In this document: positions 37,906 to 47,143 of the stretch, piece by piece
Layout of the letters: each line of letters begins with the position of its first letter
Numbering within the stretch: the stretch's first letter is position 1
Origin: Mannheimia bovis
Lineage (GTDB): Bacteria > Pseudomonadota > Gammaproteobacteria > Enterobacterales > Pasteurellaceae
NCBI RefSeq assembly: GCF_014541205.1
Contig: NZ_CP061280.1
Span: 1,938,798-2,002,797 of the forward strand
Length of the DNA stretch: 64,000 nt
Reading direction: 5' to 3'
Made by a program: the position numbers and the translations under genes
The notes under the pieces: generated by a model
The model's input: only the letters and a program-made list of their open reading frames with translations
Told to the model about the DNA's origin: nothing
Database searches by the model: none

Positions 37906-39004
37906 ATGTTTGAATTGAACCCAATTAAAAACCAACTTGCGGATTTATCTCAACGAACTGAGGTAATTCGGGGGTATCTTTGACTTTGATCATAAAGTCG
38001 AGCGTTTAGAAGAAGTGAATGCCGAGCTGGAACAGCCGGATGTGTGGAATAAGCCGGAAAAAGCTCAAGCTCTCGGTAAAGAAAGAGCGATGTTGGAGCA
38101 GATCGTCAATACCATTCGCCAGTTAGAGCAAGGGATTGAAGATGTGGAAGGCTTGATTGAATTAGCAGTGGAAGCCGAAGATCAAGACACCTTTAACGAG
38201 GCACAAGCCGAAGCCGATGAATTAGAGAAGAAACTGGCGGATTTAGAATTTAAACGGATGTTCAGCGGTCCGCACGACAGTGCCGACTGCTATTTGGATC
38301 TGCAAGCCGGTTCGGGCGGTACAGAGGCACAAGACTGGACGGAAATGTTACTGCGAATGTATTTACGTTGGGCGGAAAGCAAAGGCTTTAAAGCGGAATT
38401 GATGGAAGCCTCCGACGGCGATGTGGCAGGAATTAAATCCGCTACAGTAAAAATTTCCGGCGAATATGCCTATGGCTGGTTTAGAACGGAAACAGGCATT
38501 CACCGTTTAGTGCGTAAAAGCCCGTTTGATGCGAACAACGGTCGTCATACTTCGTTCTCCGCTGCCTTCGTTTATCCTGAAGTCGATGACAATATTGATA
38601 TTGAGATCAACCCTGCCGATCTTCGCATTGATGTTTATCGTGCCTCCGGTGCGGGTGGTCAGCACGTTAATAAAACCGAATCGGCGGTGCGTATCACCCA
38701 TATGCCAAGCGGCATTGTAGTGCAATGTCAGAATGGACGTTCGCAACACCAAAATAAAGATCAGGCGATGAAACAGCTCAAAGCAAAACTCTATGAGTTG
38801 GAAATGAGTAAGAAAAATGCGGAGAAACAGGCGATGGAAGATAATAAATCGGACATCGGTTGGGGCAGCCAAATTCGCTCTTATGTGTTGGATGATTCTC
38901 GCATCAAAGACCACCGCACAGGTGTGGAACACCGCACCACTCAACAAGTGTTAGACGGTGATTTGGATAAATTTGTCGAGGCAAGTTTGAAAGCTGGGCT
39001 TTAA
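37906..39004 (+). CDS. prfB: Peptide chain release factor 2 (programmed +1 frameshift)
   Basis: RF2 terminates at UAA and UGA. Translation starts at ATG 37906 (AAGGAAG upstream), runs 25 codons to CTT (37978-37980), meets TGA (37981-37983) and shifts +1 to continue at 37982. The product is then 365 residues, the E. coli length. The shift site CGGGGGTATCTTTGAC has the internal ribosome-site-like GGGGG. Later motifs are the anticodon-like SPF in [11 protein letters not shown] and the catalytic GGQ in [17 protein letters not shown]2 levels autoregulate through the frameshift. No lysS follows. Confidence 0.97.
37967..37983 (+). promoter_or_regulatory. prfB recoding site
   Basis: Shine-Dalgarno-like CGGGGG, slippery CTT and the TGA followed by C, matching the conserved RF2 frameshift window. 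Confidence 0.95.
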
Positions 39005-39035
39005 TTTACAAATTTTCGAGTAAAAATAACCGCTT

Positions 39036-39063
39036 GTATTCCTCTTTATTTAAGGAGGAATAC
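39036..39063 (+). promoter_or_regulatory. Hairpin containing AGGAGG upstream of the AEC transporter
   Basis: GTATTCCTC (39036-39044) and GAGGAATAC (39055-39063) are perfectly complementary with a ten-base loop. The 3' side holds AGGAGG, 22 bases before the ATG at 39080. Confidence 0.55.
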
Positions 39064-39079
39064 CATCTCAGGTAATCAA

Positions 39080-40063
39080 ATGAATATTTTCGACTCTCTT
39101 CAATTTAGCATTAGCGTAACACTCCCAACTATTTTATTAATGTTATTCGGGATTTTTCTACGCAAGCGAAAATTCATTGATGATGCCTTTTGTAATATGG
39201 CATCAAAGGTAGTGTTTAACTTTACTCTCCCGCCAATGCTTTTCTTTAATATGTTAAAAAGTCCGTTGGATTTTACTAGCCAAATTAGCTTGATTTCCAC
39301 CGGTGTGGGAGGGTCGATATTAATTTATTTGTGGGCGGAATGGTGGGCAGCAAGACACATAGAAAACCGCCGTTATCGCTGTATTTTCACGCAAGGGACA
39401 TTTCGCACAAATGCTGCAATTTTAGGCATTGCCTTGATCCTCAATGCCTATGGCGATAAAGCCCTAGCGGCTGCTTCGGTTTATATTTCCTGCTTAGTGA
39501 TTACCTTTAATGTACTGGCTGTAATTACACTTACTTCATCGCTGAGCGAAAAGAAAGTCAATGCAGGCAGACTAGCGATTTCGATTGTTAAAAACCCGCT
39601 GATTTTAGCAGTGATTGCCGGCATTATTTTCAATCTCTTTGAGTTACGCAGCCTAATTCCTAAGCCGATTGAAACCACAGGACATTTAATCGCCGGGCTA
39701 ACTTTACCCTTAGCCTTAATTTGCACTGGGGCAAGTATTAATTTCAAACAGTTGAAGCAGTTTAATCAAGGCACAGAAAGTACCATTAACAAAATCGTGT
39801 TATTTTCTGCCTCTATTCGGCTGATTTTTGCACCGATTTTCTTTCTCTTACTCGGTAAATTTGTGTTCAAACTGCCACCAATGGAGCTGGGTATTGTCTT
39901 TGTTGCAGCCTCTGCCCCTGTAGCTGCCGCGACTTATGCAATGACAAGAAGCTATGGTGGCAATGGTGAAGCAGCAGCAAATTTAATTGGGATCACCACA
40001 CTTGGCTCAATGTTTAGTGCTAGCATCGGGCTATTTCTATTAAGACAATTAGGCTGGGTTTAG
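39080..40063 (+). CDS. AEC family (auxin efflux carrier-like) transporter
   Basis: Inner-membrane protein of 327 residues with about ten helices in the 5+5 layout of the AEC family. Recognisable parts are the first helix TLPTILLMLFGIFLRKRKFI, VFNFTLPPMLFFNM, GTFRTNAAILGIALI and the C-terminal ASAPVAAATYAMTRSYGGNGEAAA. Bacterial relatives carry malate or other carboxylates; the substrate here is unknown. The start context is unusual (see the hairpin at 39036). Confidence 0.85.
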   Translation: MNIFDSLQFSISVTLPTILLMLFGIFLRKRKFIDDAFCNMASKVVFNFTLPPMLFFNMLKSPLDFTSQISLISTGVGGSILIYLWAEWWAARHIENRRYRCIFTQGTFRTNAAILGIALILNAYGDKALAAASVYISCLVITFNVLAVITLTSSLSEKKVNAGRLAISIVKNPLILAVIAGIIFNLFELRSLIPKPIETTGHLIAGLTLPLALICTGASINFKQLKQFNQGTESTINKIVLFSASIRLIFAPIFFLLLGKFVFKLPPMELGIVFVAASAPVAAATYAMTRSYGGNGEAAANLIGITTLGSMFSASIGLFLLRQLGWV

Positions 40064-40084
40064 CCCCTCATTTAAGGAACAATT

Positions 40085-41170
40085 TTGGAATATCGCTATT
40101 ACATCACCACCGCCATTGTGGTTGCAGTGCTACAACTCTTTTTATACAGTTTTGCAAAAACAATCGGCTGGTTGTTTAACTTATCGACAAAAAGTCGAAA
40201 AATCACTCACCTCATCACATTTTTAGTGATTAATGCGATGGTTATTCTGCACGTTACCCGAACATTTACCCTGTTTCGAGTAATGGCGTTTGTATTGGTG
40301 TTATTGCTATTTGCATTTTTTGTCAGCTTTTTGACCGCTTGTATCTACAAATTAAGCAGAGGCAACACAACGGTAAACCGTTGGCTGAAAATCAGCTACC
40401 CTTTTGCCTTTTTAGGCTTAATCGGGCTAGGCTTTTATAACGCCTACACCCCCAAAGTCGAACATTATTCGGTGAAATTAAACAAACCGCTTGAAAAACC
40501 GCTACGCATTGGCGTGGCAAGTGATCTGCATTTAGGCAAACTTTTCGGGGCGAAACAGCTGGATAAACTTGCTGCTATTTTTAACCAAGAAAAAGTGGAT
40601 TTGATTTTTCTGCCGGGCGATATTATGGACGATAATGTCAGTGCGTATCGGGCGGAAAATATGCAACCGCATTTTGCTAAATTAAGAGCCCCACTTGGGG
40701 TGTATGCCACCCTTGGCAACCATGATTTCTTTGGGGGACAGAAAAGCATTGCCCAAGAAATTCGTAACGCAGGTATTCAAGTTTTATGGGATCAAGCGGT
40801 CGAAATTAACGGAAAATTTACCATTATCGGGCGAAATGATGATTTAGTGAAAGACCGACCATCAACGGAAGCCTTGTTACAAGATGTGAACAGCAAACTG
40901 CCGGTGTTTTTGCTCGACCACCGCCCGACAGAAATTGAAAAACACGCTAAATTACCGATTGATATTCAGGTGTCCGGCCACGCTCACAAGGGGCAAGTGT
41001 TCCCCGCCAGCATCATCACCAGCCTGATGTATCGACTACACTACAGCTATGAAAAAATCGGCTTAGGGCATTATTTTGTTACTTCAGGATACGGCTTTTG
41101 GGGCGTACCGATGCGGTTAGGTTCGCAGTCAGAAGTGATGATTATTGAGGTGGAGGGGAAAAGCCAATAG
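40085..41170 (+). CDS. Membrane-anchored metallophosphoesterase (TTG start)
   Basis: Calcineurin-type phosphoesterase of 361 residues. Four N-terminal membrane helices (about 6-30, 40-60, 65-90, 110-125) precede a cytoplasmic or periplasmic catalytic domain with the motifs SDLHLGK, PGDIMDD, GNHDFFGG and VSGHAHKGQ that bind two metal ions. YkuE and YpbG are relatives. The start is TTG at 40085, because AAGGA lies 6 bases before it and no suitable ATG exists before the first helices. Substrate unknown. Confidence 0.88.
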   Translation: MEYRYYITTAIVVAVLQLFLYSFAKTIGWLFNLSTKSRKITHLITFLVINAMVILHVTRTFTLFRVMAFVLVLLLFAFFVSFLTACIYKLSRGNTTVNRWLKISYPFAFLGLIGLGFYNAYTPKVEHYSVKLNKPLEKPLRIGVASDLHLGKLFGAKQLDKLAAIFNQEKVDLIFLPGDIMDDNVSAYRAENMQPHFAKLRAPLGVYATLGNHDFFGGQKSIAQEIRNAGIQVLWDQAVEINGKFTIIGRNDDLVKDRPSTEALLQDVNSKLPVFLLDHRPTEIEKHAKLPIDIQVSGHAHKGQVFPASIITSLMYRLHYSYEKIGLGHYFVTSGYGFWGVPMRLGSQSEVMIIEVEGKSQ

Positions 41171-41364
41171 TTGTAGAGCAAATCATGTTTCCCTTAATAC
41201 TACCACTTTATTTTTGTAAAAAATTAAAGATCGCAAAGGCAAAGCACCATTTTCCCTTGTGATTTTTATTTACAAAATAATAATGGCATTCAGTTGAAAA
41301 TTTAGCTCACATTGGAGGGAAACCTGCAAAAAGCAACGCTTTTATGACCGCTTAACTTCATTTT

Positions 41365-41380
41365 TGTGAGCTATATCACA
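41365..41380. promoter_or_regulatory. CRP site of the gal operon
   Basis: TGTGAGCTATATCACA, an exact TGTGA-N6-TCACA. With the -10 TATACT at 41402-41407 the start point falls near 41414, placing the site centre at about -41.5, the class II activation position. Confidence 0.9.
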
Positions 41381-41437
41381 GTCATTTTTTACAACTTTCG
41401 CTATACTTTTGGGAGTTTTAATTTTGAGGAGTGTTTT

Positions 41438-42487
41438 ATGAGCGAATTTGTTCTTAACGACCATCCGCATCGCCGTTTTAATCCGCTGAAAAATCAGTGG
41501 ATTTTAGTGTCACCGCATCGAGCAAAACGCCCGTGGCAAGGGCAACAAGAAGAGGTAGTGCAAGATGAAAAACCAAGTTACGACCCAACTTGTTATCTCT
41601 GTCCTGGTAATAAACGCATTACAGGCGAGCAAAACCCGAATTACACCAAGCCATTTGTGTTTAAAAATGATTTCTCTGCCCTACTTTCAGATACACCTGC
41701 TCCAGAACCGAGTGATGATCCGCTCTTCCAGATCTCACATACACAAGGGGAAAGCCGTGTGATTTGCTTTTCGCCTGACCACAGTAAAACCTTGCCGCAA
41801 CTTTCTGTTGATGAAATTACCGATGTGGTAACGGTTTGGCAAGAACAAGCCAATGAATTGAAAGAGCGTTATCAATGGATACAAATTTTTGAGAATAAAG
41901 GCTCGATGATGGGCTGCTCTAACCCTCATCCGCACGGGCAAATTTGGGCAAGTAATTTTTTACCGAATGAAATCACTATTGAAGATGAATGCCAAGCAGA
42001 TTATTTTGCAAAATACGGCTCACCGCTTTTATTAGATTATGCTCAGCGTGAATTAGATAAAAAAGAGCGAATCGTGGTGGAAACAGAAGATTGGATTGCG
42101 GTTGTGCCTTATTGGGCAGCTTGGCCGTTTGAAACACTATTATTACCGAAAGCGAAGCAGTTTAAATCCATTACAGATTTGAACGAAGCTGAAAAAGCCG
42201 ATTTAGCACTAGCGTTGAAAAAACTGACTACTCGCTATGATAACTTGTTTAATATCAGTTTCCCATATTCAATGGGTTTCCATTTTGCTCCATTTAATGG
42301 CAAAGATAATGCACATTGGCAATTACACGCCCATTTCTACCCGCCTTTATTACGTTCAGCTACTGTGCGTAAATTTATGGTTGGCTATGAAATGATGGCA
42401 GAAACTCAGCGTGATTTAACGCCGGAGCAAGCTACAGAGCGTTTAAATGCAGTAAGTGATACTGAACATTACAAAAATAAAAAATAA
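41438..42487 (+). CDS. galT: Galactose-1-phosphate uridylyltransferase
   Basis: Leloir-pathway enzyme exchanging UMP between UDP-glucose and galactose 1-phosphate; 349 residues from the ATG at 41438 (GAGGAG upstream). The active-site triad is in [12 protein letters not shown], and zinc ligands begin with CYLCPGN. A longer upstream frame start lies inside the CRP site and is rejected. First gene of galTKM; galE is not in the window. Confidence 0.97.
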   Translation: MSEFVLNDHPHRRFNPLKNQWILVSPHRAKRPWQGQQEEVVQDEKPSYDPTCYLCPGNKRITGEQNPNYTKPFVFKNDFSALLSDTPAPEPSDDPLFQISHTQGESRVICFSPDHSKTLPQLSVDEITDVVTVWQEQANELKERYQWIQIFENKGSMMGCSNPHPHGQIWASNFLPNEITIEDECQADYFAKYGSPLLLDYAQRELDKKERIVVETEDWIAVVPYWAAWPFETLLLPKAKQFKSITDLNEAEKADLALALKKLTTRYDNLFNISFPYSMGFHFAPFNGKDNAHWQLHAHFYPPLLRSATVRKFMVGYEMMAETQRDLTPEQATERLNAVSDTEHYKNKK

Positions 42488-42496
42488 GGAATTTGA

Positions 42497-43654
42497 ATGA
42501 AACCACAACAGATTGCTGTTCAAAAATTTGAAGAACATTTTGGTTATAAAGCAGAGCGTACTGTATTTGCTCCGGGTAGAGTGAATATTATTGGCGAACA
42601 TACCGATTATAACGATGGTTTTGTAATGCCTTGTGCGATTAATTACGGCACAGCGGTTAGTTTTGCTAAACGTGATGATCATAAATGGCGAGTGTTCGCC
42701 CTTGATATTAACGAGCAAGAGGAATTTGATTTAAGCCAACCTATTGAGCCAAGCGAACACAAATGGGCAAACTATGTGCGTGGGGTGGTGAAATACATTC
42801 AAGCTCAATGTCCAGAGTTTAAACAAGGAGCAGATTTAGTGATTACCAGCGATGTACCGATGTCGTCGGGACTAAGTTCTTCGGCTGCACTTGAAGTGTC
42901 GATTGGTAAAACTGCTCAATTGTTGGGAGATTTGCCACTCTCGTTACAACAAATCGCTTTAATCGGGCAAGAAACAGAGAATAAATTTGTTGGCTGTAAT
43001 TGCGGTAATATGGATCAACTCACCTCTGCTTTAGGACAAAAAGATCACTTTTTAATGATTGATTGCCGCAGTCTTGAGATTAGTCCAACGCCTGAGCCAC
43101 AGGGTTATTCAATCGCCATTATTAACTCTAATGTGAAGCACGATTTAGTAACAGGTGAATATAATAGTCGCCGTGAGCAGTGCGAATTTGCTGCTCACTT
43201 CTTTGGAGCAAAAAAATTGCGTGATGTAACTGCCGAACAATTTATTGAACGTGCCGCAGAACTACGTGATACTAATGAACTTGCCTATAAGCGTGCGAAG
43301 CATATCATCAGTGAAAATCAACGTGTTTTAGAAGCTGCGGAAGCCTTAAAAGCGAATAATATGGTTAAATTGGGCGAACTAATGGCAGCTTCGCATAATT
43401 CTATGCGTGATGATTTTGAGATTACTTGCCCTGAAGTGGATTGCTTGACTGAAATTGCTCAAAAAGCGATTGGTAAAAATGGTGGAGCAAGAATGACAGG
43501 CGGTGGCTTTGGTGGCTGCGTAGTGTGCTTAGTGCCAAATGATAAAGTGGAAAATCTTCGCCAAGCTGTTGCTGAAAACTACGAAAAGCAAACTGGCATT
43601 AAAGAGACATTCCATTTATGCACAGCTTGCGATGGTGTGCACGAGGTTGTATGA
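42497..43654 (+). CDS. galK: Galactokinase
   Basis: GHMP kinase of 385 residues phosphorylating galactose at C1. Motifs are [20 protein letters not shown] (galactose binding), [15 protein letters not shown] (ATP loop) and [13 protein letters not shown] near the C-terminus. AAGGAA precedes the ATG. It lies 9 bases after galT. Confidence 0.97.
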   Translation: MKPQQIAVQKFEEHFGYKAERTVFAPGRVNIIGEHTDYNDGFVMPCAINYGTAVSFAKRDDHKWRVFALDINEQEEFDLSQPIEPSEHKWANYVRGVVKYIQAQCPEFKQGADLVITSDVPMSSGLSSSAALEVSIGKTAQLLGDLPLSLQQIALIGQETENKFVGCNCGNMDQLTSALGQKDHFLMIDCRSLEISPTPEPQGYSIAIINSNVKHDLVTGEYNSRREQCEFAAHFFGAKKLRDVTAEQFIERAAELRDTNELAYKRAKHIISENQRVLEAAEALKANNMVKLGELMAASHNSMRDDFEITCPEVDCLTEIAQKAIGKNGGARMTGGGFGGCVVCLVPNDKVENLRQAVAENYEKQTGIKETFHLCTACDGVHEVV

Positions 43655-43668
43655 CTCCATAAACATCA

Positions 43669-43687
43669 GGGCGGATGCTATCCGCCC
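43669..43687 (+). other. Hairpin between galK and galM
   Basis: GGGCGGA / TCCGCCC stem with a five-base loop and no T run. It may stabilise the upstream message or protect it from 3' decay rather than terminate. Confidence 0.6.
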
Positions 43688-43714
43688 GAATCTACAATTT
43701 ATAGGCAATAATCT

Positions 43715-44695
43715 ATGCAATTATTTACCCTTGAAAATTCCTTTTTAAAAATTACTTTGTCAGACTTTGGAGCATCTTGGCTCTCTTGTGTGGTAAAGCT
43801 ACCGAATGAAGAGCGTGAAGTATTAGTAACCACTTCTGCAAAAAATTGGCAAAAACAGACCGCTTTCTTTGGGGCAACCATTGGGCGTTATGCTAACCGC
43901 ATTGCTAATGCTGAATATGCCCTAAACGGAAAAACCTATCGCTTAGCAAAAAACAATGGCGAACATAATTTGCATAGTGGCGAATTGGGTGGCGATAAAG
44001 TATTTTGGAAAGTGGAAAGCCAGAGCGAACAAGCGGTTAAATTTTCCTATATTTTTGCAGATAATGAGGAAGGCTTTGGTGGTGAAGTGAAAGCCTTTGT
44101 AGAATATCGTTTAACCGATAATGAACTGCAAATCAGCTTTGACGCAACCTCAAATCAAGATACACCACTTTGTTTAACTAACCACGCCTATTTTAATCTG
44201 CAAGGTTCAGAGAATATTTTAGATCACGAATTGATAGTTAATGCGGATGCCTACTTGCCTGTTGATGCAAGCGGTATTCCAAATGCTCCGCTTAAAAACG
44301 TGGCTGGCACGAGTTTTGACTTCCGCACTGTTAAAAAAATCGGGCAAGATTTATTGGCTGATGATGACCAAAAAGCCGTAAAAGGTTACGATCACGCCTT
44401 TCATCTTGCAAAAAATAGTGAAAATCTGACCGCTTGTTTAGCAGTAGAAGATTTGAAAATGGAACTCCGCACCTCAATGCCTGCCTTACAAGTTTACACA
44501 GGCAACTGGCTAAAGGGGCAACCGAATTTGACTAATGGCGAATATGAAGATTATGCAGGCGTGGCGTTAGAGCCAGAGTTTTTCCCAAATTCCGTGAATC
44601 AACCTGAATTATTACAATTTGGCGGCATAACCAAAGCCGGAGAAAATTATCATCATACGATAAGTTATCGGTTTGTCAGCGATTTTAAGTTTTAA
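43715..44695 (+). CDS. galM: Aldose 1-epimerase (mutarotase)
   Basis: Interconverts alpha and beta galactose before phosphorylation by GalK; 326 residues. Catalytic His residues are in NNGEHNLHSG and TNHAYFNL, and the catalytic Glu in GVALEPEFFPNSVN. Last gene of the gal operon, 60 bases after galK. Confidence 0.93.
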   Translation: MQLFTLENSFLKITLSDFGASWLSCVVKLPNEEREVLVTTSAKNWQKQTAFFGATIGRYANRIANAEYALNGKTYRLAKNNGEHNLHSGELGGDKVFWKVESQSEQAVKFSYIFADNEEGFGGEVKAFVEYRLTDNELQISFDATSNQDTPLCLTNHAYFNLQGSENILDHELIVNADAYLPVDASGIPNAPLKNVAGTSFDFRTVKKIGQDLLADDDQKAVKGYDHAFHLAKNSENLTACLAVEDLKMELRTSMPALQVYTGNWLKGQPNLTNGEYEDYAGVALEPEFFPNSVNQPELLQFGGITKAGENYHHTISYRFVSDFKF

Positions 44696-44705
44696 ATTTA
44701 ACATC

Positions 44706-44733
44706 TTGACAAACGAGACTTTTCTCATATTAT
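44706..44733 (+). promoter_or_regulatory. Sigma70-type promoter of the CAP-domain lipoprotein
   Basis: TTGACA (44706-44711), 16-base spacer, TATTAT (44728-44733), about 60 bases before the start codon. Confidence 0.6.
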
Positions 44734-44792
44734 CTAGGCTATTTATTTCAAAATAGCGATACGGTTTATATCATTTATTGGAGACCTTACTT

Positions 44793-46334
44793 ATGAAAAA
44801 TGCTTATCTTTTAGGAATTTTAGCTGTTTGTTTGACAGCCTGTAGTGGCGGTGGTGGAAGTGGAAGCGGAAACAACAATGTTGCAAGCACGCCTATTAAT
44901 AATTCCCACAATGCTTCAAATAACCAAAGTACTAGCAATACTTCGGATAATACCCCAAATGCCGACAATACTTCAGGTAATAACCCAACTACCGGCAATA
45001 CTTCGGGTAATAACCCAAATACCGACAATACTTCAGGTAATAACCCAACTACCGGCAATACTTCGGGTAATAACCCAAATACCGACAATACTTCAGGTAA
45101 TAACCCAAATATCGACAATACTTCGGGTAATAACTCCAATACTGGTAATTCAGATAATTTAAATAGGGTTACCGTAAAAAATTCTGCTTTAGAAACTGAA
45201 AATCTTCAAAACACAAGATATATACTTAATGGGATTGATACTAAAATTGAGTATGGTCGATTAAAGCTTGCTCAAGACAATATTTATCTCACCCCTGTAG
45301 CTGGCACACAAAGTATATCAGAGTCTTTTAAAGTCAAACCGATGACCGAAAGCCAAAAGCAATCGGTGCAAGAAGTTGTTGATTACACGAATAAACTGAG
45401 AGCAGAAAAAGGGCTTACAGCTCTTGTTCTTGATAATGACCTGACTGCTTTTGCTCAACGCCGTGCTGAAGAATTAGCAGGTCGATACGCTCACGAAAGA
45501 CCAGATAATAGCTCAATTTTCGATCAAGGACTTCAAGGTGGTGGCGGTGAAAATATTGCTACAGGTTATAAAACAGCATTGGATGTAAGTAAAGGTTGGG
45601 AAAATAGCCCGGGACATTATGCTAATATGATAGGAAAAAACTTTACAAAAATTGGTATCGGTGTAGTTGCAGTACCGGGTAGTACACATACTTATCAATG
45701 GGTACAAATTTTTGGTTTTGATACAACAACCACACCTTACTCTTTTGATGAAGATCCTGCTGCTCAAACTAAATTATATGATGCTACAGCTAAGATAATT
45801 GGGGCAACACCAGCTATGGAGTGGATTGTTCTGGAAAACGGAATGCCTCTTCATATTGCTGATATCCCTTCAAACGGAGAATGGCAGCATCTTAAGAGTA
45901 TTACCGATACTAAAACTTATAATGCCTTAATAAACAGCTACGACGATGTCCGTTTTGGTGCACTGAAAGATCAAGATGACAAATATCAGGTGTTCTATCG
46001 TGGTAATAATACTATTTTTGAAGAGATCCCTATCAGTGGTATTATCAATTACAATGGTAAAGCCTTTATGACTGATGGTAATAGTACCGCATTCTTAAAT
46101 TCTGCGTTCCAAGCAGATTTTAGCAATAAAAAACTTGACGGAGTATTATCACAAGAGGGTAATAACCTATTAGATATTCACGCAGTTATTCGTGGCAGCT
46201 CTTTCCATAGTAATCCAGATGCTAAAGTTGAAACACAAGGTAGTTTCTTTGGGCCAAAAGCCACAGAGCTTGGTGGTGTATTTTATGAGCACAATAGCAA
46301 CCGGTATGGTTCTTATGGCGCAAAACAAAAATAA
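44793..46334 (+). CDS. Surface lipoprotein: CAP/SCP domain fused to TbpB-like C-terminal barrel
   Basis: Predicted 513-residue lipoprotein from the ATG at 44793 (GGAGA upstream). Lipobox LTAC gives Cys17, followed by a Gly/Ser/Asn anchor. Residues 49-118 are seven 10-residue repeats (NTSGNNPNTD type). A CAP/SCP domain spans about 190-312 with all four cleft residues: His234 (YAHERP), Glu253 (GENIA), Glu270 and His275 (GWENSPGHYANM). The C-terminal 130 residues resemble the TbpB/Slam-substrate barrel: INYNGKAF, ADFSNKKLDGVL, and SFFGPKATELGGVF ending YGAKQK. I infer a surface-exposed lipoprotein, possibly Slam-dependent, with a role in host or cell-wall interaction. Function is unknown. Confidence 0.85.
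   Translation: MKNAYLLGILAVCLTACSGGGGSGSGNNNVASTPINNSHNASNNQSTSNTSDNTPNADNTSGNNPTTGNTSGNNPNTDNTSGNNPTTGNTSGNNPNTDNTSGNNPNIDNTSGNNSNTGNSDNLNRVTVKNSALETENLQNTRYILNGIDTKIEYGRLKLAQDNIYLTPVAGTQSISESFKVKPMTESQKQSVQEVVDYTNKLRAEKGLTALVLDNDLTAFAQRRAEELAGRYAHERPDNSSIFDQGLQGGGGENIATGYKTALDVSKGWENSPGHYANMIGKNFTKIGIGVVAVPGSTHTYQWVQIFGFDTTTTPYSFDEDPAAQTKLYDATAKIIGATPAMEWIVLENGMPLHIADIPSNGEWQHLKSITDTKTYNALINSYDDVRFGALKDQDDKYQVFYRGNNTIFEEIPISGIINYNGKAFMTDGNSTAFLNSAFQADFSNKKLDGVLSQEGNNLLDIHAVIRGSSFHSNPDAKVETQGSFFGPKATELGGVFYEHNSNRYGSYGAKQK
44937..45146 (+). repeat. In-frame 30-bp tandem repeat (7 units) in the lipoprotein linker
   Basis: Seven 30-bp units, consensus AATACTTCGGGTAATAACCC followed by AAATACCGAC, with units 2/4 and 3/5 alternating as a 60-bp higher-order repeat. 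Units 1, 6 and 7 are more degenerate. Because 30 is a multiple of three, copy-number change alters linker length without breaking the frame. Confidence 0.95.
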
Positions 46335-46354
46335 TCTGTTACTTTAAGTAAATA

Positions 46355-46385
46355 TAAGCCTCGTGAGATTTTTTCACGAGGCTTA
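46355..46385. terminator. Terminator between the CAP lipoprotein and ytfJ
   Basis: TAAGCCTCGTGA / TCACGAGGCTTA with a short T-rich loop, between two converging genes; the flanking tracts are A/T rich on both sides. Confidence 0.8.
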
Positions 46386-46393
46386 ATATAAAA

Positions 46394-46951
46394 CTACTCA
46401 ATCAATTTTTTCACTAGTCCCACCACTTCTTCAATCTGTTTTGCTGAAAGAGCACCTTCCGTTGCAAATTTGACTTTGCCTGATTTATCCAACACCGCAA
46501 TAAAGCTCTCTTTTTCTTTTAGATTCCACGCTTTTCTAACATTGCCTTGTTGATCTAACACGACTTGGCTGCGTGGATTTTCTAATTTACCGTCTTCAAC
46601 ATTATTTTTCACAAAAAGCCCAGTTCCCACAATCGCATCATCCGCATTTACAATGGTTAATGTTTGATATTTGATAGGATCAAAAGCTGCATTTTTTAAT
46701 GCGTTAATTAATTCGTCATTTTTACTCTTTACTGAACTTCTTGCTGCAAAATGAAGCACTACTCGCACTTTTCCGGCAACGGCTGATGAATTCCAACTTT
46801 TATAAGCAATTTTGCCTGATTGAATCACTAATTCGCCATCTTTTGCCACCGAAACGGCTGGCAAAGATTGATTTAATTTTACATTATGAGCAAAACTCAT
46901 ATTTGCAAAAAATAGTCCAAAAATAACCGCTAGTTTTCCAACTTTTCTCAT
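46394..46951 (-). CDS. ytfJ: YtfJ family periplasmic protein
   Basis: Exported protein of 185 residues with a signal peptide (1-21, ending SFA) and the YtfJ pattern: GKVRVVLHFAARSSVKSKND, a thioredoxin-like strand order, and SQVVLDQQGNVRKAWNLKEKES. The thioredoxin-type Cys pair is absent, so redox activity is not supported. Function is unknown. GAGGAG precedes the ATG. Confidence 0.88.
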   Translation of the reverse strand: MRKVGKLAVIFGLFFANMSFAHNVKLNQSLPAVSVAKDGELVIQSGKIAYKSWNSSAVAGKVRVVLHFAARSSVKSKNDELINALKNAAFDPIKYQTLTIVNADDAIVGTGLFVKNNVEDGKLENPRSQVVLDQQGNVRKAWNLKEKESFIAVLDKSGKVKFATEGALSAKQIEEVVGLVKKLIE

Positions 46952-47143
46952 TTTTTCTCCTCGTTTTTATAAAAACCGACATAACTTTGTAAACAAAAGA
47001 AACGATTTTACCCAAATTTTTGTTTAAAAGAAAAGCATTCGATGAATTTTTCTACTCGTTAATTCATTGAATTTGTGGTATTTTAACAGGCGTTTTTATA
47101 ACATCAATTTTTTATACCACTTAACACAATTTAAGGAGTTTTT

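Noticed and set aside
37981-37983. prfB as a frameshifted pseudogene
   Set aside because: The site matches the conserved programmed frameshift of RF2.
41171-41364. A hidden small gene between the phosphoesterase and galT
   Set aside because: I found no frame with a ribosome site or family pattern; the stretch holds A/T-rich promoter sequence and a partial uptake signal.
44804-45139. Open frame of 111 codons antisense to the lipoprotein repeat
   Set aside because: It is the mirror of the 30-bp repeat; the repeated LLPEVL pattern arises from repeat phasing and there is no ribosome site.
44937-45146. Regularly spaced 30-bp repeats as a possible CRISPR array
   Set aside because: Units are contiguous with no unique spacers, lie inside a coding frame, and there are no cas genes.
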